A stretch of 64,000 nucleotides of DNA from Alphaproteobacteria bacterium. GTDB lineage: Bacteria; Pseudomonadota; Alphaproteobacteria; Micropepsales; Micropepsaceae. The notes beneath the pieces were generated by a model. The model made no database searches and was not told the DNA's origin. It was given only the letters and a program-made list of their open reading frames with translations. Made by a program: the position numbers and the translations under genes. Each line of letters opens with the position of its first letter. Within the stretch, counting starts at the first letter, position 1. The stretch covers positions 124,001 to 188,000 of the forward strand of contig WGNJ01000004.1 in the NCBI GenBank assembly GCA_016124635.1, read 5' to 3'. Below, in pieces: positions 39,905 to 46,620 of the stretch.

Positions 39905-40523
39905 AGAACCGCATGATCAGCCCCGCGATGCCGGAGGCGATCGGCCGACCGTGCGAAGCGATCAACAACACACACTCGCCGTCCTGATCGACGTGCGGCT
40001 GGTGCAGATGGTCCGTGTCGGCTGTCATGAAATCGCCGGGCTCGTAATGTCCGTGCTCGTCGGAATAGCCGCCCTGCACGACATACGTCATCTCCGTTCC
40101 GCCGTGTCCATGACGCGGAAGCTCGAGGCCCGGTCGCGCGCGCAGCAAGAACGCGCGGCCCGTGCCGTTCTTCGCCTTCCAGATATTGCGCTTGTAGATG
40201 CCGGGTCCGATCGGAAATTCACGTCCCACCCGATAGCGACGCAGCGACGCCGGCAACGCCGAAGATCTATTCGGCGCACGGCGCGGCGCCGGCGCCGTGC
40301 GGTCAAGCGCGGCGAGCGTCCGCGCGAACGCATCCTGCGTCATTTCGGCCGGCGCGATTTCGTCGAGCATCGCTCCGCCGACACCTTCCCACATCGCCAC
40401 CTCTTCGCGGCAGAGCACGCAGGCGTCCAGATGCGCGGCGATCGCGATGTCGAACGGCCCCTCCAGCGCGCCGGAGGCGAAGCGCATCAGCAATTCCTCG
40501 GACGGGTGATGATGGATGGTCAT
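39897..40523 (-). CDS. chrR: ChrR-type zinc anti-sigma factor with cupin domain
   Basis: A 208-residue two-domain anti-sigma factor. The N-terminal ZAS domain (about 1-80) holds the zinc ligands as HLDACVLC plus an upstream His (MTIHHH). The C-terminal cupin (about 95-195) has PRHGHGGTEMTYVVQG and DTDHLHQP, the second metal site needed to sense singlet oxygen in ChrR. It should hold the adjacent ECF sigma inactive until singlet oxygen appears. Its ATG overlaps the sigma stop (ATGA), the usual coupled sigma/anti-sigma arrangement. Confidence 0.93.
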   Translation of the reverse strand: MTIHHHPSEELLMRFASGALEGPFDIAIAAHLDACVLCREEVAMWEGVGGAMLDEIAPAEMTQDAFARTLAALDRTAPAPRRAPNRSSALPASLRRYRVGREFPIGPGIYKRNIWKAKNGTGRAFLLRARPGLELPRHGHGGTEMTYVVQGGYSDEHGHYEPGDFMTADTDHLHQPHVDQDGECVLLIASHGRPIASGIAGLIMRFFM

Positions 40524-41083
40524 GTCCGCCCCTCGACGAGTTCGCGCAGCTTGCTCACCGCCAGCCGCACCCGCGACTTCACCGTGCCCAAGGGAATTTT
40601 CAGCTTCGTCGCGATCTCGCTGTGCGGCCGGTCTTCGAAGAACGAGAGTGCAAGTACCTCGCGCTGCTCGGCCGGCAACTGCTTCAATGCCTCGCGGATC
40701 AAGGCTTGGCTCTGCCGCCGCGCGACGGCTGCGAACGGTTCCTCAGGCGCCTCGGGCTCGATCTCGCCCGCAAGCGATGCGGGATCGCGCACACGGCGCG
40801 CCGCGTCGATGCGCAGATTGCGCGCGATCGTGAACACCCAGGTCGCGGCGCTGGCCCGCGCCGGATCGAACAGCTCCGCCTTTCGCCAAACGCTCAGCAT
40901 CGTCTCCTGCGCCAACTCCTCGGCCAGTGAGGGCGCCGAGCCGGTACGCATCAAATATGCCTTCACGCGCGGTGCGAAATGAGAGAACAGGGCCGCGAAC
41001 CCATCGCGGTCGCGATCCCGCGCGATCGCGATAATGCATTTCGAATGCACGTCGTCCGCGGAACTGGCTTCAGGCGCGCTCAC
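40520..41083 (-). CDS. rpoE: ECF11-type RNA polymerase sigma factor (RpoE-like)
   Basis: About 187 residues from the GTG at 41083: region 2 is FAALFSHFAPRVKAYLMR and AEELAQETMLSVWRKAELFD; region 4 is LPAEQREVLALSFFEDRPHS and LGTVKSRVRLAVSKLRE. This is the sigma partner of ChrR, as in Rhodobacter sphaeroides RpoE. An in-frame ATG exists at 41149 but lies where an ECF11 promoter (41183-41155) would start transcription, so it is probably not translated; the GTG also gives the normal family length. The promoter implies autoregulation. Confidence 0.93.
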   Translation of the reverse strand: MSAPEASSADDVHSKCIIAIARDRDRDGFAALFSHFAPRVKAYLMRTGSAPSLAEELAQETMLSVWRKAELFDPARASAATWVFTIARNLRIDAARRVRDPASLAGEIEPEAPEEPFAAVARRQSQALIREALKQLPAEQREVLALSFFEDRPHSEIATKLKIPLGTVKSRVRLAVSKLRELVEGRT

Positions 41084-41154
41084 GCGCCAGGCCCCAGCCG
41101 CCGAACGCGGCGTCCGCCAGCGGCTGATGGCTCCGGCTGCTTGACCCATGCCTC

Positions 41155-41183
41155 TTTTACGCTGGCGTCCCGGCTCCAGATCA
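41155..41183 (-). promoter_or_regulatory. ECF11-type autoregulatory promoter of sigma-chrR
   Basis: TGATCT-N17-GTAAAA on the minus strand. It faces away from the FAD-oxidoreductase promoter at 41242, so the two divergent units share the control region. Transcription would begin at about 41148. Confidence 0.75.
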
Positions 41184-41241
41184 CTGTGAAAGCCTGCCGT
41201 TTCTGACGGCGGCAGAAGAATGAACCGACGAGGTCAAGGCG

Positions 41242-41270
41242 TGATCCGCTTTCGCTGCGTGTGCGTATTG
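41242..41270 (+). promoter_or_regulatory. ECF11-type promoter of the FAD oxidoreductase operon
   Basis: TGATCC-N17-GTATTG, ending 5 bp before the ATG at 41276. The predicted transcription start falls at the start codon, which suggests a leaderless mRNA. Confidence 0.75.
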
Positions 41271-41275
41271 GTGCC

Positions 41276-42544
41276 ATGGCAAGAATAGCAATAGTCGGCA
41301 GCGGAATCTCCGGCCTCGGAGCTGCCTACCTGCTCCATCCCCACCATGAAATCACTCTCTACGAGCGCGACGGGCGCGTCGGCGGCCACAGCCGCACGGT
41401 TACCGTAGACTACCGGGGCCGCCGCATCCCGGTCGATACCGGATTCATCGTATTCAACGAGCGCAACTACCCGCACCTCACGGCACTGTTCCGTCATTTG
41501 GGCGTGGCCGTGCAGCCGAGCTACATGGGCTTCGCCGCGACGATCCTGAACGGCTGGCTCGAATGGGGTTCGCAAAGCCTGACCGGCATGTTCGCGCAGC
41601 GCCGCAATTTGATCCGTCCCGCGTTCTACCGCCTGCTGCGTGACGTCATGCGGTTCAACGCGCTCGCGCTCGCGACGGCGGAGGCCTCGCCGACATTGAC
41701 GCTCGGCGGCTTGATCGACCGCTTGCGGCTCGGTCGCTGGTTTCAGCAGTACTACATCCTGCCCATGGGCGGTGCGATCTGGAGCTGTCCGCCGCAACGT
41801 ATCTTGAACTTCCCCGCGCTCACCTTCACGCGCTTCTTCGCGAACCACGGCCTCTTGTCCGTGCGCGGCCAGCCGCAGTGGTACACGGTGACCGGTGGTT
41901 CGCAGGAATACGTTGCGCGCCTGACGCGCCCCTTCGCGCATCGCATTAGAACGAATTGCGGCGCCGTGCGCATCGTGCGCGAGAACGGCAACGTCCACGT
42001 CACGGAAAGCCAAGGCCGAACCGAAATCTACGACCACGTCGTCGTCGCGTGCCCGGCCGACGTTGCGCGTACGTTGATCGTCGATCAAAGCGCCACGGAA
42101 ATGGAAATCCTCTCCTGCTTCCGCTTTCAGGACAATCTCGCGGTGCTGCACCGCGACCGTTCCGTCATGCCGAGGCGCCAAAGCGCTTGGGCGAGTTGGG
42201 TCTACCGCGCAGATGGTCTTGACGATGAGCGCGCGATCACCGTCAGCTATTGGATGAACAGCCTGCAAGGCATCGACCGCCGCATGCCGTTGTTCGTCAC
42301 GCTGAACCCGGCTGTCGAAATCCCGCCTGAGCTGACTTTCGACACGCACAATTTCCGCCACCCGATCTTCGACGAAGCGGCTATCCGGGCCCAAGGCCGG
42401 TTGAGCGAAATTCAGGGCAACCGCAACACCTGGTATTGCGGCGCCTATTGGCGTCACGGTTTCCACGAAGACGGCTTGGCGAGCGCGGTGGCCGTCGCGT
42501 CACGCCTCGGCGTCGAGCCGCCTTGGGCGGTCGCAGCGCAATGA
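41276..42544 (+). CDS. FAD-dependent amine oxidase-like oxidoreductase (singlet-oxygen regulon)
   Basis: A 422-residue NAD/FAD-binding protein: RIAIVGSGISGLGAAYLL, EITLYERDGRVGGHSRTV, and the C-terminal WYCGAYWRHGFHEDGLASA. It belongs to the oxidoreductases found beside DUF1365 and cyclopropane-fatty-acid synthase genes in RpoE/ChrR clusters, believed to modify unsaturated lipids. ATG at 41276 opens the Rossmann fold; a GTG 15 nt upstream overlaps the promoter. The stop overlaps the DUF1365 ATG (ATGA). No cfa gene follows, which differs from the common layout. Confidence 0.9.
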   Translation: MARIAIVGSGISGLGAAYLLHPHHEITLYERDGRVGGHSRTVTVDYRGRRIPVDTGFIVFNERNYPHLTALFRHLGVAVQPSYMGFAATILNGWLEWGSQSLTGMFAQRRNLIRPAFYRLLRDVMRFNALALATAEASPTLTLGGLIDRLRLGRWFQQYYILPMGGAIWSCPPQRILNFPALTFTRFFANHGLLSVRGQPQWYTVTGGSQEYVARLTRPFAHRIRTNCGAVRIVRENGNVHVTESQGRTEIYDHVVVACPADVARTLIVDQSATEMEILSCFRFQDNLAVLHRDRSVMPRRQSAWASWVYRADGLDDERAITVSYWMNSLQGIDRRMPLFVTLNPAVEIPPELTFDTHNFRHPIFDEAAIRAQGRLSEIQGNRNTWYCGAYWRHGFHEDGLASAVAVASRLGVEPPWAVAAQ

Positions 42545-43311
42545 TAGGCGAAGCGAAGATCCTGAACGTCGGTATTGCGCATGCAAGGCAGGGCGCGCAC
42601 GCGAACCGCTTCGCCTACCGCGCGCTCTACGTCGCGCTACCGCTGAAAGCGCTTGCGCGCCAACAAGTTCTTCTTTTCTCCGTCGGACGTTTCAATCTCT
42701 TCGCCTTCCATGCGCGCGACCACGGCGACGGCGGCGATCCGGAAGCCTGGGCGCGCGGCATCCTGCGCGAACGTGGGCTGAGCGAAGCGGACGGCGACAT
42801 CGTTCTCGTCACCTTGCCGCGCGTCTTGGGCTACGTTTTCAATCCGGTCAGCTTCTGGCTCTGCCACGACAGGCGCGCGCGACTGCGCGCCGTGATCGCG
42901 GAGGTCAACAACACCTTCGGCGGCCGCCACGTCTATGTCTGCTCAAACGAGGACGGCCAGCCGATCGAAAGCGCTGACCGCTTCACGTGCGCCAAAGAGT
43001 TTTACGTCTCGCCGTTTCTGGAGACGGAGGGTGAGTACCATTTCCGTTTCGACGCGCACGCCGACCGCTTCGGCGCATGGATCGACTACGCCGACGTGAA
43101 CGGCCCGCGCTTGAGCACGAGCATGGTCGGCCGCATGATCCCGCTCACCTCCACGCGATTGCTGGCTGGCTTCGTGCGCATCCCGTTTGTCACTTTGAAA
43201 ATAATTGCGCTCATCCATTGGCAGGCGCTGAGGTTGATGTTGAAAGGTGCGGCCTATCGGGCGCCGCCGCCGGCCGCCGCGCTCAACTCGCCCGCGGCCC
43301 CATCGCCGTAA
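42541..43311 (+). CDS. DUF1365 family protein
   Basis: A 256-residue DUF1365 protein: HARQGAHANRFAYRALYVALPL, GRFNLFAFHARDHGDG, LPRVLGYVFNPVSFWLC and EVNNTFGGRHVYVC are the family blocks. It is translationally coupled to the FAD enzyme by ATGA. These pairs recur in ECF11 regulons; a role in fatty-acid or membrane modification under photo-oxidative stress is suggested but unproven. The 3' end overlaps the convergent DUF2177 gene by 29 bp. Confidence 0.92.
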   Translation: MIGEAKILNVGIAHARQGAHANRFAYRALYVALPLKALARQQVLLFSVGRFNLFAFHARDHGDGGDPEAWARGILRERGLSEADGDIVLVTLPRVLGYVFNPVSFWLCHDRRARLRAVIAEVNNTFGGRHVYVCSNEDGQPIESADRFTCAKEFYVSPFLETEGEYHFRFDAHADRFGAWIDYADVNGPRLSTSMVGRMIPLTSTRLLAGFVRIPFVTLKIIALIHWQALRLMLKGAAYRAPPPAAALNSPAAPSP

Positions 43312-43696
43312 TCGCCAGATAAGCGGTCGCCGACGTCACCGCTGTCAGGAAAACACCCCACGCCAAATCGACAAAGACGACCTTGGCCGGCCACATCTTC
43401 AGCGTTGCAGCGTTGGTGAAATCATAGGTTGCGTAGGCAACCAATCCGAGAACGGCGCCGAGCAAGCACGCCGTCACGAAGGAGGCGTGTTCGACCGCCG
43501 GTGCCACTGCTAGCGCCAGCACGCCTCCCACGTAGACAAGGTAGAAGAGCACCGCCGGACCTAGGCGGACGCGTTCTCGCAAGAGTGTGTCCAATGCCGG
43601 CCGATAGACGCTCTGTGCCACGAAGCCCAACCAAAAGAGATCGAGCGCCAAGAATACGACGGACGCAGCCGCATAGCCGATCAACCAGGTTGTCAT
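43283..43696 (-). CDS. DUF2177 family membrane protein
   Basis: A 137-residue protein with four membrane helices, including ASVVFLALDLFWLGFVAQSVY, GPAVLFYLVYVGGVLALAV and AYATYDFTNAATLKMWP, all typical of DUF2177. The ATG at 43696 begins MTTWLIGYAA; a long upstream open extension is a shadow of the photolyase gene. It has its own ECF11-type promoter (43758-43730), and DUF2177 genes are regular members of ChrR clusters. Function unknown. Confidence 0.9.
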   Translation of the reverse strand: MTTWLIGYAAASVVFLALDLFWLGFVAQSVYRPALDTLLRERVRLGPAVLFYLVYVGGVLALAVAPAVEHASFVTACLLGAVLGLVAYATYDFTNAATLKMWPAKVVFVDLAWGVFLTAVTSATAYLAITAMGPRAS

Positions 43697-43729
43697 ACGT
43701 GTTTCTGTTCGGTTGCGAGTGCCGTAATT

Positions 43730-43758
43730 ATTTACGAAGGGCGCGGCACTTCGGATCA
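43730..43758 (-). promoter_or_regulatory. ECF11-type promoter of the DUF2177 gene
   Basis: TGATCC-N17-GTAAAT on the minus strand, in the gap between the photolyase stop and the DUF2177 start. It leaves an untranslated leader of about 28 nt. Confidence 0.78.
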
Positions 43759-43796
43759 ACGCAGTCGCCGCGGCAAGCAGGCGCTCAGACGATTGG

Positions 43797-45212
43797 CTAG
43801 GCGCTCGAAGAAGCGATGGACGCATAGGCCGAAAGCGCCCGCGCCCGTGCGGCGGCGTGATCGACACTCGGGTGCGGGTACGTATTGCCCAAATCAACGT
43901 TCGCCGCCCGCATTGTCGCATGATCGGCTTGCCACGGCTTGTGAACAAATTCATTGGGAAGCCTGGCGAGCTCGGGCAACCAGCGCCGGACGTACGCACC
44001 GTCGGCATCGAAACGCTCCCCTTGCGCAACGGGGTTGAAGATACGGAAGTACGGCGCGGCATCCGCGCCCGAACCGGCAACCCACTGCCAGGACGCGGCA
44101 TTATTGGCGAGATCGGCATCGACCAAAGTGTCCCAGAACCATTCCTCGCCGCGGCGCCAATCGATCAGCAAATGCTTCGTCAAGAACGAGGCAGCGATCA
44201 TGCGGGCGCGATTGTGCATGTAGCCGGTCGTCCAAAGCTCCCGCATGGCTGCGTCGACCACAGGATAGCCGGTGCGGCCTTCACACCACGCGCGCAATCC
44301 TTCGGCATCATCACGCCAGGGAAACCGGTCAAACGGCTTTTTCCAATTGGCTTCGGCGATGTCGGGCCAGTGGTAAAGCAGGTTGTAAGAGAACTCACGC
44401 CAGATGATTTCTTTGAGATAGGTCTCGGAACCGGCACCGTCGCCGATGATGTTGTAGATCTGGGCCGGCGTTATCTCGCCGAAGCGCAGATGCGCCGAAA
44501 GTTGTGACGTTCCAATCACACCCAGCTGATCGCGCCCCTCCTGATAGGATGCGAGTTGAGCGTCGACGAAAGCTCTCAGCCGGTTGAGCGCGAAGGCTTC
44601 GCCAGGCTGCCACGGAAACGCTTTTGCCCAATTCGGTCGCGACGGAAGCAGTTTCCACGCCGCTAGATCATCGCTTCGAATCCGCGCGTGAGGCCTTAGC
44701 CGCTTTGGCGTCGGGATCGGTGCACGCACCTCCTGGGTCAAACACGCGCGCCAAAACGGCGTGAACACTTTGAAAGGCTCACCGGTTTTGGTCTTCACCA
44801 TCCAAGGCTCGCACAATAGCGACCCATTGAAGGTCCGAACGTCGAGATCGCGCGCCGTGAACTGAGCCTTGAGTGCTGCGTCGCGTGCCACTGCGAAGGG
44901 CTCGTAGCACCGGTTCCAGAAGATTGCGCCGGCACCGCATTCGGCGACGATTTCTGGAACAACGGTTGAGGCGCGGCCGCGCCTCAGTACCAGCTGGATA
45001 CCGAACGGCTCCAAACTTGCACCGAGGGCAGCGAGGCTATGATGCAGCCACCAACGCGCTGCGCCGCCCATGCGCCATCGGCCGGGCGTCTCATCGTCGA
45101 GCACGTAGAGCAGGACGAGCCGTCGATTTGTTTCGGCCGCCGCGTGCAGCGCTGGGTTATCCGCAAGACGCAGATCTTGGCGAAACCATACGATGCTTGG
45201 TGCAGAGTCCAT
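43797..45212 (-). CDS. phrB: Deoxyribodipyrimidine (CPD) photolyase
   Basis: A 471-residue class I photolyase. The N-terminal antenna domain begins SIVWFRQDLRLADNPAL. The FAD domain has TSQLSAHLRFGEITPAQ, GYPVVDAAMRELWTTGYMHN, ARMIAASFLTKHLLIDWR and DADLANNAASWQW. It repairs UV cyclobutane dimers with blue light. An ECF11-like promoter ends 6 bp before the ATG, so it probably belongs to the singlet-oxygen regulon, as phrA does in Rhodobacter, and its mRNA may be leaderless. Confidence 0.95.
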   Translation of the reverse strand: MDSAPSIVWFRQDLRLADNPALHAAAETNRRLVLLYVLDDETPGRWRMGGAARWWLHHSLAALGASLEPFGIQLVLRRGRASTVVPEIVAECGAGAIFWNRCYEPFAVARDAALKAQFTARDLDVRTFNGSLLCEPWMVKTKTGEPFKVFTPFWRACLTQEVRAPIPTPKRLRPHARIRSDDLAAWKLLPSRPNWAKAFPWQPGEAFALNRLRAFVDAQLASYQEGRDQLGVIGTSQLSAHLRFGEITPAQIYNIIGDGAGSETYLKEIIWREFSYNLLYHWPDIAEANWKKPFDRFPWRDDAEGLRAWCEGRTGYPVVDAAMRELWTTGYMHNRARMIAASFLTKHLLIDWRRGEEWFWDTLVDADLANNAASWQWVAGSGADAAPYFRIFNPVAQGERFDADGAYVRRWLPELARLPNEFVHKPWQADHATMRAANVDLGNTYPHPSVDHAAARARALSAYASIASSSA

Positions 45213-45218
45213 CCTTGA

Positions 45219-45247
45219 TAGTACGCGCCAACGCTCGATCTGGATTA
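45219..45247 (-). promoter_or_regulatory. ECF11-like promoter of the photolyase gene
   Basis: TAATCC-N17-GTACTA on the minus strand, with one mismatch in the -35 relative to the TGATCC seen at the other cluster promoters. It ends 6 bp before the photolyase ATG. Confidence 0.65.
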
Positions 45248-45340
45248 CCTCAGGGACGCGACCTGCTCGGCTCGATGATTGGAGTGAGACCGCGGCCGCG
45301 CCTCCCCCGCAAAGATAGCGAGGGAGGGAAACGACGTGCG

Positions 45341-45649
45341 CTATGCGGGAGCCCGCGATGCCGACCTAAACGTGCGCAGCGCCAGATAGAAGAGCGGTCC
45401 GAACGAACCCAGCACCAGCGTCAACGCCACGAACGGCCACGGATTGATGCCGCTCGTGCGTCCGTCGCGCACCATCCAAATCATCACCAGCGTCAGCGCG
45501 ATCACCAGATCGGTGAACACCTGCGCCCCGCCGAAACTTTTGAAGTGCGGCTCGAGGATGCCGAAATAGCCGACATCCGCGAGCGCCAGCGCCGTCAATG
45601 CGCCGAACGCCACGATAACCATGATGAGAACGACAAACCGCGCCGACAT
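45341..45649 (-). CDS. DUF2834-like small membrane protein
   Basis: A 102-residue protein with three membrane helices: FVVLIMVIVAFGALTALAL, VFTDLVIALTLVMIWMVRDG and PFVALTLVLGSFGPLFYLAL. The pattern matches DUF2834 proteins. A strong AGGAGG site precedes the ATG at 45649 by 6 nt. Function unknown. It is divergent from the XRE regulator and could be its target. Confidence 0.75.
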   Translation of the reverse strand: MSARFVVLIMVIVAFGALTALALADVGYFGILEPHFKSFGGAQVFTDLVIALTLVMIWMVRDGRTSGINPWPFVALTLVLGSFGPLFYLALRTFRSASRAPA

Positions 45650-45789
45650 GGGAAACCTCCTTGGCTGCTTGGCGGCCCAAGAAGGCGCTCATCCGCGACG
45701 CGCCGCAATTACGTCGGAGGTTATTGAATGCCCTTTGCGCCTCGCGCACATTGGGTCAAGGACAGAGTATTTCGAGAAGGGATCAACAC

Positions 45790-46602
45790 GTGTCGGTCTC
45801 GGCATTCGCTTCCAACGACGCCTTCCCGCAGATCTTGAAGGCGTGGCGCTCGAAGCGCCGGCTTTCCCAGCTCGAACTCGCGCTCCAATCCGGCGTTTCG
45901 CAGCGTCACGTGAGCTTTCTGGAGTCCGGCCGCGCCAAACCGTCGAGGACCATGATCATGCAGCTCTCCGAAACGCTCGAAGTGCCTCTGCGCGAGCGCA
46001 ACGATTGGCTCGTCGCCGCCGGCTTCGCGCCTGTCTTCCGCGCGCGCCCGCTCGACGACCCGCAGATGACGCAGATCATGAATGCGGTGCGCATAATGCT
46101 GAAGAACCATGAGCCCTTTCCCGCGCTCGCGATCGACCGCGCCTGGAACATCCGCCTCGCCAATCAGCCGTTCGAAAATTTGGGGGCGATGATGGGCGAC
46201 GACATCTGGTCGCGGCTCGGCGGCGGCGAGCGCAATCTGATGCGCCTCTTCTTCCATCCGAACGGCGTCAAGCCCTTCGTCACCAATTGGGCAAGCATTG
46301 CGCCGCTGCTCTGGCATCGCGCGCAGCGCGAAGCCGAGACCTTGGGTGGCGCCGAGATGAAAGCGGTCCTCGCCGATCTCGCGCAATATCAAGATGCTGA
46401 GACGCTGTGGTCGGCCGAGGATTCGGCGCTCGTCCCCGTCCTGCCACTTACGATGCAGAAGGACGGCATGCACGTCTCGTTCTTCACCGTCATCGCGACC
46501 TTCGGCACCGCGCAGGACGTGACGGCGGACGAACTTCGCATCGAAACCTTCTTCCCCGCGGACGAAGCGACCGATCGTTTGTTCAAGGGCGCGCAAGCGT
46601 AG
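45790..46602 (+). CDS. XRE-family regulator with MmyB-like ligand-binding domain
   Basis: A 270-residue regulator. The HTH is at about residues 10-65 (LKAWRSKRRLSQLELALQSG, SQRHVSFLESGRAKPSR), followed by the PAS-like MmyB domain (FPALAIDRAWNIRLANQPF, GERNLMRLFFHPNGVKPFV). Members of this group often control neighbouring dehydrogenase or membrane genes. The GTG at 45790 is preferred because it sits just after a GAGAAGGG site; a longer in-frame start at 45661 would overlap the leader of the divergent DUF2834 gene. Confidence 0.88.
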   Translation: MSVSAFASNDAFPQILKAWRSKRRLSQLELALQSGVSQRHVSFLESGRAKPSRTMIMQLSETLEVPLRERNDWLVAAGFAPVFRARPLDDPQMTQIMNAVRIMLKNHEPFPALAIDRAWNIRLANQPFENLGAMMGDDIWSRLGGGERNLMRLFFHPNGVKPFVTNWASIAPLLWHRAQREAETLGGAEMKAVLADLAQYQDAETLWSAEDSALVPVLPLTMQKDGMHVSFFTVIATFGTAQDVTADELRIETFFPADEATDRLFKGAQA

Positions 46603-46613
46603 CCGGCGCGCCC
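46587..46613. terminator. Possible weak bidirectional terminator hairpin
   Basis: Arms GGGCGCGC and GCGCGCCC (8 bp) surround an 11-nt loop at the junction of two convergent genes. The T-run after it is poor, so this may only be a processing hairpin. Confidence 0.35.
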
Positions 46614-46620
46614 TTCTCGC

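Noticed and set aside
41150..41240. ATG at 41149 as start of the ECF sigma gene
   Set aside because: It lies at or before the predicted transcription start of its own promoter and would add 22 residues absent from family members; the GTG at 41083 fits better.
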